Source of the DNA: Chloroherpetonaceae bacterium | GTDB lineage: Bacteria; Bacteroidota; Chlorobiia; Chlorobiales; Chloroherpetonaceae | Length of the DNA stretch: 64,000 bases | Direction: 5' to 3' | Assembly (NCBI GenBank): GCA_028277445.1 | Contig: JANQGG010000054.1 | Span: 62,001-126,000 of the forward strand | Shown: in pieces, positions 45,913 through 55,480 of the stretch | Numbering within the stretch: position 1 is the first letter of the stretch | How the letters are laid out: the number at the start of each line of letters is the position of its first letter | Translations under genes and position numbers: made by a program | The notes under the pieces: model-generated | The model's input: only the letters and a program-made list of their open reading frames with translations | Databases searched by the model: none | What the model was told of the DNA's origin: nothing

Positions 45913-47040
45913 TTAACTCTCAACCTCACGTTTCGCGTCAGCCATTGCTTCAACAAACTGGTCAAACAGATAATGCGAATCGTGCGGCCCCGGCGAGGCT
46001 TCCGGGTGGTATTGAACGCAGAAAATCGGCAGGTTTTTGTGACGTACGCCGGCTACGGTATTGTCATACAAATTAATGTGGGTAAGCTCCAGGTAATTCG
46101 GCAAAGACTCCTGAGAAACCGCAAACCCATGATTTTGTGAAGTAATTTCAATATTACCGTTCATCAAATTCTTGACAGGATGATTCGCGCCATGATGACC
46201 GAATTTCATTTTAAATGTTTTCGCACCCAAGGCTAAACTCAGTAATTGATGACCCAGGCATATGCCAAACATCGGGATGGTTTTGCCGGATTTTTTTTCA
46301 TCAAGTAATTCTTGAATATGCGAAATGGCATACTTAACAGCATCGGGATCGCCAGGGCCATTCGAGTAGAAAATGCCATCAGGCTTTAAGGCAAGAACGC
46401 GATGCGGGGCGGTTTTTGCATTCACCACAGTAACCGTACAACCTACATTGGTAAGCATTCTCAAGATGTTCTCTTTAATGCCAAAATCGTAAGCCACCAC
46501 GTGAAACTTAGCATGCTCAACTTCGGCTGAGTAGCTTTCGGGCGTGGTTACTTTTTTAGCCAGATCCATTCCTTCCATTTTTGGAATAGATTGAGCTTTT
46601 TTTACCAGGGATTTATTGTCAAGATCTTCACAAGAAAGATAGCCGCGCATGGCGCCTTCGTTTCGGAGAATTCTTACAAGTTTACGAGTATCGATGCCTG
46701 AAATCCCCATTACACCTTGTGAGATTAAGAATTCATCCAAACTGAATTCGGCGGCGTAATTGCTGTAAATTTCCGAGAGCTCGCTGACAATGAGCCCGGA
46801 AGTCCAGATTTTTTGGGATTCAATATCGTATTCATTAGCGCCATAATTACCCATTAACGGGTAAGTCATAACAACCATTTGACCGGCATAGGAAGGATCG
46901 GTTAAGATTTCCTGATAACCGGTTTGAGCCGTATTAAAAACAACTTCTCCGGAAGTTTCGCCAAGATGGCCAAAAGCGGTTCCTTGAAAAATTACGCCAT
47001 TTTCGAGGGCTAATATTGCTTTTTTGGATTGAGTGCTCAT
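45913..47040 (-). CDS. carA: Carbamoyl-phosphate synthase small subunit
   Basis: CarA supplies ammonia from glutamine for carbamoyl phosphate used in pyrimidine and arginine synthesis. The 375-residue protein has the N-terminal CPSase domain ([26 protein letters not shown]) and a class I glutamine amidotransferase domain with nucleophile Cys in [15 protein letters not shown] (about 265) and the His-Glu pair in [10 protein letters not shown]. The carB partner is not in this window. It is preceded by yajC (39-bp gap). Confidence 0.95.
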   Translation of the reverse strand: MSTQSKKAILALENGVIFQGTAFGHLGETSGEVVFNTAQTGYQEILTDPSYAGQMVVMTYPLMGNYGANEYDIESQKIWTSGLIVSELSEIYSNYAAEFSLDEFLISQGVMGISGIDTRKLVRILRNEGAMRGYLSCEDLDNKSLVKKAQSIPKMEGMDLAKKVTTPESYSAEVEHAKFHVVAYDFGIKENILRMLTNVGCTVTVVNAKTAPHRVLALKPDGIFYSNGPGDPDAVKYAISHIQELLDEKKSGKTIPMFGICLGHQLLSLALGAKTFKMKFGHHGANHPVKNLMNGNIEITSQNHGFAVSQESLPNYLELTHINLYDNTVAGVRHKNLPIFCVQYHPEASPGPHDSHYLFDQFVEAMADAKREVES

Positions 47041-47079
47041 TTGGAAACGGATACTTTTAATGATAGCGAAGCTAGAGCA

Positions 47080-47436
47080 TTAGTCGTTAGCTTGAAGCTT
47101 TTCGCCGGCTTCATTTTTTTCAACGGTAGAAACCGCAGATTTCTCAAATTTTAACTTTAAGGTATCGCTGACCTGAACCAGAACGGTTTTTTTCTCAGTA
47201 TCGATACCGACAATCGTGCCATGTATGCCGCCGATGGTAACGACTTTATCACCTTTTTTAATGGATTCAAGAACCTTTTCCCGGTCTTTTTGCTTTTTTT
47301 GCTGCGGTCGAATCAGGAAAAAGTAAAAGATTACAAAGATTAAAATCAGTGGAATTAATTGCACAAATGGATTTTGCTCTCCTCCACCGCTTGGCGGCGC
47401 CATAAGAAACAAAACATTCAGAAATGAAATGGACAT
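47080..47436 (-). CDS. yajC: Preprotein translocase auxiliary subunit YajC
   Basis: The 118-residue protein has one N-terminal membrane helix (FVQLIPLILIFVIFYFFLI, about 24-42) followed by the invariant RPQQKKQKDREKVLESIKKG and the GGIHGTIVGID beta segment. YajC associates with SecDF and SecYEG. An internal ATG at residue 12 (MAPPSGGGEQ) is also possible. It lies between tsaD (90-bp gap) and carA on the same strand. Confidence 0.93.
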   Translation of the reverse strand: MSISFLNVLFLMAPPSGGGEQNPFVQLIPLILIFVIFYFFLIRPQQKKQKDREKVLESIKKGDKVVTIGGIHGTIVGIDTEKKTVLVQVSDTLKLKFEKSAVSTVEKNEAGEKLQAND

Positions 47437-47526
47437 AGGATTGATAAAAGGTTTTTCAAAATATAATGCATTAAGGAAAGATACGCTATTTGACCCAGAC
47501 TATCAATTATAAAACATTCATTTGGC

Positions 47527-48561
47527 TTACAAGTAGCTTGAAAATGCATGGTAAGTGTAGGTGTGCGGTTCAAATTGGCCGCGATCTATTTTAAGCTTTG
47601 CCAGGTTAGCGATCATAGCGCCGTTATCGGTTGAGTAGATCGGTTTTGGAATACAAAGTTGAATGCCATGTGTTTTGGTTTGCTCCTGGAATTTTTTTCG
47701 AAGCATGGAATTTGCGCTCACGCCGCCTGAAACCGAAATGCAATTGATCCCGTAAGCCGAAGCAGCCTGAAGGGTTTTTTTGACCAGAACAGACGTAATG
47801 GCTTCCTGGATGGAGGCGCAAATATGATGAAGATTTTCCCGGATAAAATCCGTTGTTTGAAGACTTAAGTACCGATGCACGGAGGTTTTAAGCCCGGAAA
47901 AACTAAAATCAAAATTCCCGTCGTAGCTTTTGCTGGTTTGTGAATGCCGGGTTAAAGCTTGCGGAAACTGATGAAAGTATGGGTCGCCGGATTGGGCTAG
48001 CTTATCGATTTCCGGCCCGGCCGGGTAAGGCAACCCGATCATTTTACCAGTTTTATCAAAGGCTTCGCCGGCAGCGTCATCAAGTGTTTTGCCAATAGGG
48101 GTGATGGATAAATCTTCTTTGACTAAAGCTATTAAAGTGTGGCCGCCTGAAACCGTTAAGGAAATAAATGGAAAAGTGGGTGGCGAGGCATGGGTTTCGT
48201 CTTGTATAAAGCTTGAAAAAATGTGGGCTTCAATATGGTTGATCGGGATAAACGGGATGCCAAGTCCCATGGCAAAAGCCTGTCCGAAGCATAAGCCGAC
48301 AAGTACCGCGCCAATCAATCCTGGACCGGCAGTTGCGGCTATGAAATCCAATTGATTTTTATGTATATTTGAGGCTTGTAAAGCTTGATTGACTACATCA
48401 ACGATCAACCGATCATGCTCACGGGATGCAAGTTCCGGGACAACGCCGCCAAACTTGCGATGGCAATGTTGAGAGCTGATGATATTGGAACGAACAAGTT
48501 CGGATTGCAACACCGCAGCCGACGTTTCATCACAACTGGTTTCAAGGCCTAAAATGATCAT
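47527..48561 (-). CDS. tsaD: tRNA N6-adenosine threonylcarbamoyltransferase
   Basis: TsaD makes the universal t6A37 modification with TsaB, TsaC and TsaE. The 344-residue protein has the Kae1/Gcp signatures: N-terminal [16 protein letters not shown], metal-binding His motif [11 protein letters not shown] (about 112), SGGHTLIAL and [16 protein letters not shown]. Length is normal. It is divergent from the small membrane protein gene at 48599 (37-bp gap). Confidence 0.96.
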   Translation of the reverse strand: MIILGLETSCDETSAAVLQSELVRSNIISSQHCHRKFGGVVPELASREHDRLIVDVVNQALQASNIHKNQLDFIAATAGPGLIGAVLVGLCFGQAFAMGLGIPFIPINHIEAHIFSSFIQDETHASPPTFPFISLTVSGGHTLIALVKEDLSITPIGKTLDDAAGEAFDKTGKMIGLPYPAGPEIDKLAQSGDPYFHQFPQALTRHSQTSKSYDGNFDFSFSGLKTSVHRYLSLQTTDFIRENLHHICASIQEAITSVLVKKTLQAASAYGINCISVSGGVSANSMLRKKFQEQTKTHGIQLCIPKPIYSTDNGAMIANLAKLKIDRGQFEPHTYTYHAFSSYL

Positions 48562-48598
48562 TTTAAAACAAAGAATTACTTTTTGACGACTTAGATAT

Positions 48599-48838
48599 AT
48601 GGCAAAAGCTTCTGAAAAATCAAATAAAAAACCAAAACCCCAAGTTCATGTTCGCTTTACTCGCGTGTTATTAATTATTGCCGGCGTTGATCTGCTTTTA
48701 CTTTTTGCACCGGGTTTGGGTTTTTTACATTCCTTTTATTATATCGGGGATTTTATTTCATTTGGGGCATCGATTTTAGGGCTGGTGCTTATTTATTATG
48801 CATTTAAATCTCTTTATTACAAGAATGAAAAGAAATAA
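48599..48838 (+). CDS. Small membrane protein, function unknown
   Basis: The 79-residue protein has a lysine-rich N-terminus (about 1-22) and two hydrophobic helices (about 23-47 and 50-72) with a short polar turn and a basic tail. No family was recognised. It lies 69 bp upstream of moxR on the same strand, so it may be the first gene of the Bat operon or a separate small unit. Confidence 0.7.
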   Translation: MAKASEKSNKKPKPQVHVRFTRVLLIIAGVDLLLLFAPGLGFLHSFYYIGDFISFGASILGLVLIYYAFKSLYYKNEKK

Positions 48839-48907
48839 GCCCTTAATCTTAATGTGTCTAGGGCCAAAAAAGTTATACCCACAAACTTAAGTGATTAATA
48901 TAATATT

Positions 48908-49906
48908 ATGGAAACAACACTCTCCATTGATGAATTAAATGCTAAGATTAAAGCCGAATCGATGTTTGTTGAAGACCTTCGGCAAGAAATGCGCAAAGTC
49001 ATCATCGGACAAGATTATGTGATCAATCGTTTATTGATTGGTCTTTTAACCAATGGCCATGTTTTGCTGGAAGGCGTACCCGGACTGGCCAAAACCTTAA
49101 CGGTTAGCTCGCTGGCCACAGCTATAAATTTGAAATTTCAACGCATGCAATTTACCCCCGATTTGCTTCCTGCCGATTTGATCGGGACATTGATCTACAA
49201 TCAAAAAGAAATGAAGTTTTATACCAAGAAAGGCCCGATTTTTGCCAACATTATCCTTGCCGATGAAATAAACAGATCGCCGGCCAAGGTTCAATCGGCG
49301 TTATTGGAAGCCATGCAGGAGCGTCAAGTGACAATCGGCGAAGAAACGTTCAAATTGGATGATCCTTTTTTGGTCCTATCCACCCAAAATCCTGTTGAGC
49401 AGGAGGGCACGTATCCTCTGCCGGAAGCACAGGTCGATCGGTTCATGATGAAACTCAAAGTGGATTATCCGAGCCGAACCGAGGAATTGGAAATTATGCG
49501 GCGGATGGCCAGCACCACAAAAACCCAATCCATTGAACCGTGCATTACGCGAGAGCAAATTTTAAATGCAAGAAAGGTTGTCAATGATGTTTATATGGAT
49601 CCGAAAGTTGAACAATACATTGTTGATATTGTGTTTGCAACACGCGAGCCTGAATCGGTTAATTTGAATGAGGTTAAATCGTTAATTGCCTATGGCGCAT
49701 CGCCTCGTGCAACCATCAATCTGAATCTGGCTGCAAAAGCGCATGCATTTTTAAGCCACAGAGGCTATACCACGCCCGAAGATGTTAAGACAATTGCCTA
49801 CGATGTATTGAGGCATAGAATTATACCGACATATGAAGCGGAAGCGCAGGAAATCCAAACCGAGGATTTGGTGCGGCAAATTTTAAATGCTGTGAATGTA
49901 CCGTGA
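48908..49906 (+). CDS. MoxR-family AAA ATPase, first gene of the Bat operon
   Basis: The 332-residue protein is a MoxR AAA+ ATPase with Walker A LEGVPGLAKTL (about 58-68), Walker B LADEINRSPAKVQSALLEAMQERQV and sensor STQNPVEQEGTYPLPEAQ. MoxR proteins act as chaperones for VWA-domain partners; here the partner genes (DUF58, batA, batB) follow. An AP2-domain gene is inserted after it, 59 bp downstream. Confidence 0.95.
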   Translation: METTLSIDELNAKIKAESMFVEDLRQEMRKVIIGQDYVINRLLIGLLTNGHVLLEGVPGLAKTLTVSSLATAINLKFQRMQFTPDLLPADLIGTLIYNQKEMKFYTKKGPIFANIILADEINRSPAKVQSALLEAMQERQVTIGEETFKLDDPFLVLSTQNPVEQEGTYPLPEAQVDRFMMKLKVDYPSRTEELEIMRRMASTTKTQSIEPCITREQILNARKVVNDVYMDPKVEQYIVDIVFATREPESVNLNEVKSLIAYGASPRATINLNLAAKAHAFLSHRGYTTPEDVKTIAYDVLRHRIIPTYEAEAQEIQTEDLVRQILNAVNVP

Positions 49907-49965
49907 TAAAAATGTGTTATACATACGTTGATGCATTTTTTTAATCCAGCTATAGTAGTATCCAT

Positions 49966-50580
49966 ATGAGTAGTAAAAACAGACATTCAACAGATCAAAA
50001 TAATCAACCAAGGCATGCGCATAAGTCCCGCTACAAAGGTATTAGCAGAATAGATAGTATCAATACACATGGATGGTTTGTAAGGATATATCGTAACGAT
50101 GTGATTTATTCAAAGCTGTTTAGCGATACTCGCTACGAAAGTAAAGATGAAGCGCTAAAAGCAGCTCAAAACTATCGTGATGAGTTTGAGTCGTTAATGG
50201 ATAAAAAAAACAAACAGCCTAGACGAAACAACCGGCTACCTGTTGTAACCCAAAATAAACGTAATAAAACTGGCGTGGTTGGGGTATGTTATAGAAAACG
50301 AAAACTTCCAAGCGGGCGAATAGCGGAGTGTTATTCGGTAACTTGGGCGCCGGAGCCGAATGTTCAGAAATGCACCTCGTTTTCAATTACCAAATACGGT
50401 AAGCGCGAAGCCTTTCGCCGTGCAAAAGAGCTAAGGGCGAAAATGGTAAAATCAATGATGGGCGATACAGCGCTCCCAAAAACGAAAAAACGACCTAAAC
50501 GCCGAAAATATCAGAAGGCTGAAAAAGTTATGAAAAAGTTAAAGAGGAGTATCGAACACAAAAAAACGCTTGCTGCCTAA
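49966..50580 (+). CDS. Tandem AP2-like DNA-binding protein inside the Bat operon
   Basis: The 204-residue basic protein has two AP2/ERF-like modules. Module 1 is about residues 20-78 (SRYKGISR, GWFVRIYRNDVIYSKLF, SKDEALKAAQNYRDEF). Module 2 is about 95-165 (TGVVGVCYRKRK, CYSVTWAPEP, SFSITKYGKREAFRRA). The last 40 residues are Lys/Arg rich. AP2 domains are three-stranded beta sheets with a helix that bind DNA; in bacteria they usually accompany homing HNH nucleases, but no nuclease domain is present here. Its 59- and 24-bp gaps to moxR and the DUF58 gene indicate cotranscription. Function unknown; an operon regulator is one idea. Confidence 0.82.
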   Translation: MSSKNRHSTDQNNQPRHAHKSRYKGISRIDSINTHGWFVRIYRNDVIYSKLFSDTRYESKDEALKAAQNYRDEFESLMDKKNKQPRRNNRLPVVTQNKRNKTGVVGVCYRKRKLPSGRIAECYSVTWAPEPNVQKCTSFSITKYGKREAFRRAKELRAKMVKSMMGDTALPKTKKRPKRRKYQKAEKVMKKLKRSIEHKKTLAA

Positions 50581-50604
50581 ACACGCTGTTAAAAAACCAT
50601 TACG

Positions 50605-51489
50605 ATGAACGAAAATGAAAACAAGTTGGTGTTTAATAAAATACGCCAGCTTGAAATCCGAACACGGGGAATTGTTAATAATATATTTGGCGGCGAATAC
50701 CATTCGGTTTTCAAGGGCAAAGGTATGGAGTTTGCCGAAGTTCGCGAGTATCAATACGGCGATGATGTTCGGGCCATTGATTGGAATGTTTCGGCGCGGC
50801 GCGATGATGTGTTCATCAAGGTCTTTGAAGAAGAGCGTGAGCAAACCCTCATGATCTTGTTTGACGGTTCGGGTTCGGGCGCATTTGGCTCTCAAAATCA
50901 ATTTAAGCGCGATCAGGCTGCCGAAATCTGTGCTACGCTTGCATTCAGCGCCATCAAGAACAACGACAAAGTTGGCTTGATGATCTTTACCGACCATGTG
51001 GAAAAATTTATCCCGCCACGCAAAGGCCGAAGTCATGTGCTGCGTATTCTTCGCGATATTTTTTATTTCAAGCCCAAAGGAAAGCGAACCAACATCAGTG
51101 CAGCCGTTGATATTGCAACGCGCGCATTAAAACGCCGGTCTATTGTATTTTTGGTGAGCGATTTGATGGATAAAAACTATGAAGATAAGCTGCAAATCAT
51201 CGCTAAAAAGCATGATTTTGTGGTGATCCATGTCACCGATCCGGGTGAGTATTCATTGCCCAAAGTCGGCTTGTTGCAATTGGAAGACGCCGAAACCGGC
51301 GAACCTTTGTTGGTGGATACGTTGGATGAAACATTTCAGCGCAGTTATAAAAAACGGATGGCTCAATATCATGCGTTCAAAGCCAATCAACTGCAAAAAA
51401 TGAAAATAGATATGGTGACGGTTTCTACCGCATCGTCATTTGTAAAACCTTTAACTAAGTTTTTTAAACAACGTGAAAAACGCTATTGA
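50605..51489 (+). CDS. DUF58 (VWA-like) protein of the Bat operon
   Basis: The 294-residue protein is a DUF58 member with signature FAEVREYQYGDDVRAIDWNVSARR and a VWA-like core with MIDAS-type DGSGSG (about 93). It is the usual gene after moxR in MoxR-VWA operons and likely a MoxR client. The next gene (GTG 51473) starts 17 bases inside it, indicating coupled translation. Confidence 0.92.
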   Translation: MNENENKLVFNKIRQLEIRTRGIVNNIFGGEYHSVFKGKGMEFAEVREYQYGDDVRAIDWNVSARRDDVFIKVFEEEREQTLMILFDGSGSGAFGSQNQFKRDQAAEICATLAFSAIKNNDKVGLMIFTDHVEKFIPPRKGRSHVLRILRDIFYFKPKGKRTNISAAVDIATRALKRRSIVFLVSDLMDKNYEDKLQIIAKKHDFVVIHVTDPGEYSLPKVGLLQLEDAETGEPLLVDTLDETFQRSYKKRMAQYHAFKANQLQKMKIDMVTVSTASSFVKPLTKFFKQREKRY

Positions 51490-52507
51490 GTTTTTGGATA
51501 TAAAACGCTTAAAACTTCTCTTTGGCGTGATGGTTGTGGCGCTTGGTTTAAACTGGAATATCAGCGCTGGTTGGGCCGAAGAGCCACGAGTTAGTGTTCG
51601 GATATCGCCGGATACCTGTACGATTGGAGATATTATTACGTACAAATTAAACGTGATTCGTCCTGCATCTTTTTCGGTAGCTTATCCAACCGAAAGCGAT
51701 ACCATTTTTTCGCCGTTTGAAATCACAGAAATCAAAAAACGTACGAAATCCAAAGATGACAATCTTGAAGTTGATGAGCTTGAATACAGCTTGATGGCCT
51801 TTCAAACCGGTGATTTACCGCTGCCGGCTATTGCATTAAATTACCTGGAAGATCGTCCCGATGCCGAAGCCAAGGTGGTTGAAGTGGGCGGAAAAATGAT
51901 CGTGGTTCAATCGGTTTTGGATTCGGCTTCGCAAGCCATGGAAGATATTAAACCCATAAAATCGGCGCCTTTTCCAATATGGCTGGCTTTGGCCGTTCTT
52001 GCCGGAATTGTGGTTATAGCGGGGTTGATCTATTGGGCCTATCACCGTCATAAAAATCGTCCCGAAATGCCTCAGCCGGTAGAGGAAAAAATTGTCCAAC
52101 CTTATGAGTGGGCGTTGGAAAAGCTTTCGTCCTTAAAAAGTTTTGAGTTAAACGATCAATTGTCTTATAAGACATATTATACTGAGCTTAGTGATATTTT
52201 ACGGGAGTTTATAGAGATTTATTATCGCACACCGGCCCATGAGCAATTGACGTTTGAAATTTTGCAGGCGTTACATCATAAAACCGGATCGGAACAGGTT
52301 GAAAAAATTAAGGGCGTTCTTCAAACATCCGATATGGTTAAATTTGCCAAGTATTTTCCGTCAAAAATTGAAGCCCAAAAAAGCTTGGAGCTAGCATTTG
52401 CTACCATAGAGATTGCAAAACCGATCTCAGAAGAACAAAATACGTCTAACGGTCAGGCCAAATCGGAACAAGGTGAGGCGGCTTTGCCAAACGAGAGTAA
52501 ACCATAG
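51473..52507 (+). CDS. Membrane protein of the Bat operon, BatD/DUF4381-like
   Basis: The 344-residue protein has an N-terminal signal anchor, a beta-rich extracytoplasmic part (about 35-165, RVSVRISPDTCTIGDIITYK), a transmembrane helix (about 167-187, FPIWLALAVLAGIVVIAGLI), and a cytoplasmic helical part rich in charged residues ending in a polar tail. Its position between DUF58 and batA is that of the accessory protein in Bacteroidetes Bat operons. The start is GTG at 51473. Confidence 0.8.
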   Translation: MKNAIEFLDIKRLKLLFGVMVVALGLNWNISAGWAEEPRVSVRISPDTCTIGDIITYKLNVIRPASFSVAYPTESDTIFSPFEITEIKKRTKSKDDNLEVDELEYSLMAFQTGDLPLPAIALNYLEDRPDAEAKVVEVGGKMIVVQSVLDSASQAMEDIKPIKSAPFPIWLALAVLAGIVVIAGLIYWAYHRHKNRPEMPQPVEEKIVQPYEWALEKLSSLKSFELNDQLSYKTYYTELSDILREFIEIYYRTPAHEQLTFEILQALHHKTGSEQVEKIKGVLQTSDMVKFAKYFPSKIEAQKSLELAFATIEIAKPISEEQNTSNGQAKSEQGEAALPNESKP

Positions 52508-52516
52508 ACCACTGCC

Positions 52517-53539
52517 ATGTACGAGGTTCTTATAGCGCCAAACTTTTCCTTTGAAAACCCGGAATACCTGTTTTTACTGGCTTTGATTCCAATACTTGCG
52601 ATTTATTATCTTTTTAAAGAACGTTTTGGAAAAACCGCACCCTATGTTTTTGCCAACATTTCGCATGTCAAAGAAACCCGAAAGCAAAAAGTCCATAAGT
52701 TTCGCCATAGCATTATAGTACTTCGTCTGCTGGCGATAACCTGCCTGATTTTAGCATTTGCCAGACCCCGCTTGGAAAATGAATATCAAAAGGTATTTGC
52801 CGATGGCATCGATATTGTGCTTGCCATCGACCTTTCCGGATCGATGCTTGCCGAGGATTTTGATCCAAAAAACCGCATTAATGCCGCAAAAACCGTGGCC
52901 AGAGATTTTATTGATCAACGCGTAAGCGATCGTATCGGGTTGGTGGTTTTTAGCGGAAAGTCATTTACGCAATGCCCATTAACGCTGGACTACCAGCTTT
53001 TGCATCGTTTGATTGAAGAGCTTGAAGCTGGAAATATTGAAGAAGAAGGCACTGCCATTGGAACGGCGATTGCCACGGCAACCAACCGATTGCGCGACTC
53101 GAATGCCAAAAGTAAAGTGGTGGTGCTTTTAACGGATGGGCAAAACAATGCCGGCGAAATAGAGCCGGTAACTGCCGCTGAACTTGCCTCCGCATTGGGC
53201 ATTAAAATCTACACGATAGGTGCAGGAACAAGGGGATACGCCCGTTATCCGATACAGGATCGGCTTTTCGGAAAACGCTATGTACAAATTAAAGTTGATG
53301 TGGATGATTCCACGCTGACAAAAATCGCCGACATTACCGGGGCGAAGTATTTTCGAGCGACCGATATGGAAAGCCTGAAAAAAACCTATCGTGAAATTGA
53401 TGAACTTGAAAAAACCAAGGTTGAAGTTGAAAAATACACCGATTACCAGGAAAAGTTTGCGGTCTTCTTAATGCCGGCGCTCATCCTTTTGGGGCTGGAA
53501 GTTTTGCTGGCGCACACCCGGTTTCGAAAAGTCCCATAA
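52517..53539 (+). CDS. batA: BatA, VWA-domain membrane protein
   Basis: The 340-residue protein has two N-terminal membrane helices (about 10-30 and 65-82), a VWA domain with the metal-ion site DLSGSM (about 103, AIDLSGSMLAEDFDP), TDGQ motif (LLTDGQNNAG), and a C-terminal membrane helix (about 315-335). BatA is part of the Bat complex, linked in Bacteroides fragilis to oxygen tolerance. It is separated from batB by a 108-bp gap with a short hairpin. Confidence 0.92.
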   Translation: MYEVLIAPNFSFENPEYLFLLALIPILAIYYLFKERFGKTAPYVFANISHVKETRKQKVHKFRHSIIVLRLLAITCLILAFARPRLENEYQKVFADGIDIVLAIDLSGSMLAEDFDPKNRINAAKTVARDFIDQRVSDRIGLVVFSGKSFTQCPLTLDYQLLHRLIEELEAGNIEEEGTAIGTAIATATNRLRDSNAKSKVVVLLTDGQNNAGEIEPVTAAELASALGIKIYTIGAGTRGYARYPIQDRLFGKRYVQIKVDVDDSTLTKIADITGAKYFRATDMESLKKTYREIDELEKTKVEVEKYTDYQEKFAVFLMPALILLGLEVLLAHTRFRKVP

Positions 53540-53566
53540 GCCTATGAAGCGATGATTTTTTTGCTT

Positions 53567-53584
53567 AAATGCTCTCTTGCATTT
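53567..53584 (+). other. Short hairpin between batA and batB
   Basis: AAATGC and GCATTT form a six-bp stem around TCTCTT in the 108-bp batA-batB gap. It is weak and has no long T run, so a terminator role is doubtful. Confidence 0.3.
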
Positions 53585-53647
53585 GTGTGGTTTTTCCTAT
53601 AACATTAGGCAAAATAGTTGAGTTATAACAATCCGAAACGCTAAACC

Positions 53648-54688
53648 ATGAAGTTTGGTTATCCCGATCATTTAATCTATCTCACGATTCTTTTGCCTCT
53701 GGCCATTCTTTTTGCCTTTGCATTGCATAGACGGTTTAAGGACATCAGGCAATTGGGAGATTTGGGGCTTGTGGGCAAGCTGATACCGACATTCAGTAAG
53801 GGTAAGGTGATGTGGAAATCGGTATTACTGTTTTTAGCATTTTCCTCGGTTTTGTTTGCGTATGCAGCGCCTCAAATTGGCTCACGGTTAAAAGAAGTGA
53901 AACGAAAAGGGATTGAAATTGTAATTGCCCTGGATATTTCCAACAGTATGCTTGCCGACGATATTAAACCCAGCCGGCTTCAAAAAGCAAAATACACAAT
54001 TTCAAAACTGGTCGATAATCTGGGTAACGATCGGGTAGGGTTGGTGGCTTTTGCCGGCCAGTCGTTTCTTCAATGCCCCATGACCTCCGATAAAAGCGCG
54101 TTAAAAATGTATCTGGATGTGATCAGCACAAAAGATATCGCCACACAAGGCACAAATTTTTCATCAGCCATAAATCAATCTTTGAAGGCGATTAAAAGCA
54201 TTGAAAAAGGCGCCAACGCCGAAGAAAAAAATCAAACCCGAAACAAAGTGATCGTAATTTTTAGCGATGGCGAAGATCATGAGGCGGGTATTGAAACAAT
54301 TCTCCAAAAAGCCTTGGAGCAACAGGTTCGGATTTATACGGTTGGCGTTGGTTCGGATAAGCCAACGCCAATTCCGATTCGCGATGAGTACGGGCGACAG
54401 ATTGATTTTAAACGTGATAAACAAAGTAGCATTGTAACAACAAAGTTTCAAGAACCCTTGTTGCGCAAAATTGCCGGTGAAACCAATGGGTTTTTTTATC
54501 GAATTACACCTCAAAGCAAAATTTACGACCAGATCGTAAATGACATTAATGACCTCGAAAAGAAGGAACTGGCAACAAAAGAGATCATGGATTACGACCA
54601 TCAATTTCAGTTTTTTCTGGCTCTGGCCCTTTGCTTTTTGGTTTTGGAAACGCTCTTAACCGATCGAAAGCGATTAAAGAATGACTGA
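53648..54688 (+). CDS. batB: BatB, VWA-domain membrane protein
   Basis: The 346-residue paralogue of BatA has an N-terminal helix pair, a VWA domain with MIDAS ALDISNSMLADD (about 94-107; Asn instead of Gly in DxSxS), SDGEDHEAG, and a C-terminal membrane helix (about 320-340). BatA and BatB are thought to form VWA scaffolds served by MoxR. It overlaps batC by eight bases. Confidence 0.93.
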   Translation: MKFGYPDHLIYLTILLPLAILFAFALHRRFKDIRQLGDLGLVGKLIPTFSKGKVMWKSVLLFLAFSSVLFAYAAPQIGSRLKEVKRKGIEIVIALDISNSMLADDIKPSRLQKAKYTISKLVDNLGNDRVGLVAFAGQSFLQCPMTSDKSALKMYLDVISTKDIATQGTNFSSAINQSLKAIKSIEKGANAEEKNQTRNKVIVIFSDGEDHEAGIETILQKALEQQVRIYTVGVGSDKPTPIPIRDEYGRQIDFKRDKQSSIVTTKFQEPLLRKIAGETNGFFYRITPQSKIYDQIVNDINDLEKKELATKEIMDYDHQFQFFLALALCFLVLETLLTDRKRLKND

Positions 54689-55457
54689 GCTAACGAACAT
54701 ATTCCGCTTGATGTTGATGGGGTGGCTGCTTCTGGTCACCGGCTTTATACAAAGCGCGCAAGCCCAATTTTTTGATATCAGGAGCGGCAACCAGGCTTAC
54801 GAAGAAGAAAAATTCTCGGAAGCCCAGGAGCATTACTCAAAAGTTCTAAATTCGGAAGAAAAAATTAAGGCTAAAAAGGAAGCGTTATTTAATAAAGGTA
54901 ATGCCGCTTATCGCCAGGAAAATTATAGCGAGGCCCAACAAGCCTTTGAGCAGTTAGCTGTAAATACGGATTTGGAAAACTCATTGCGATCTGAAGCGTT
55001 TTACAACACTGGAAATGCCATCGCTAAACAAGCTGAAAACATAACCAATCCCGGCGAAAAACTTCCAAAATTAGAGCAAGCGTTGGATCAATACAAGCAA
55101 GCGCTGAAATTAAATCCCGGCGATGTTCAGGCGAAACAAAATTTTGAACTTGTAAGCAACCAAATTAACGCGCTTAAAAAGCAGCAGCAAAATCAAGATC
55201 AAGAAAATAAGCAGGAAGAAAAGAAAGAAGAGAAAAAACAGGAGCAGAAAGAGGAACAAAAGCAGCAACAAGAGCAACAGCAGCAAGAACAAAAGCAGGA
55301 AAAGACAGAAGAAAATAAGCCACAACCCAAACCAAATAATTTTTCAAAAGAGCAAGCCGAGCGTATTTTGAATGCGCTTAAGCAGGATGAAAAACAAATG
55401 CTAAAAAAGTATCAACAAAAGCCGTCATCATCCGTGAAATTTGAAAAAGATTGGTAA
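54681..55457 (+). CDS. batC: BatC, TPR protein with Gln/Glu/Lys-rich segment
   Basis: The 258-residue protein has a signal peptide (about 1-30), two to three TPR motifs (about 35-160: QAYEEEKFSEAQEHYSKVLN, KGNAAYRQENYSEAQQAFEQ), then a strongly biased Gln/Glu/Lys segment (about 165-215) and a short C-terminal helix (EQAERILNALKQDEKQMLKK). BatC is the periplasmic TPR member of the Bat system. The low-complexity segment is purine-rich DNA and will produce spurious reverse-strand ORFs. Confidence 0.9.
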   Translation: MTELTNIFRLMLMGWLLLVTGFIQSAQAQFFDIRSGNQAYEEEKFSEAQEHYSKVLNSEEKIKAKKEALFNKGNAAYRQENYSEAQQAFEQLAVNTDLENSLRSEAFYNTGNAIAKQAENITNPGEKLPKLEQALDQYKQALKLNPGDVQAKQNFELVSNQINALKKQQQNQDQENKQEEKKEEKKQEQKEEQKQQQEQQQQEQKQEKTEENKPQPKPNNFSKEQAERILNALKQDEKQMLKKYQQKPSSSVKFEKDW

Positions 55458-55480
55458 CCCAAACAAGTGAGAAACAAACC

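Noticed and set aside
55110-55325. 71-codon Leu/Phe-rich reverse ORF
   Set aside because: It is the antisense of the purine-rich Gln/Glu/Lys segment of batC.
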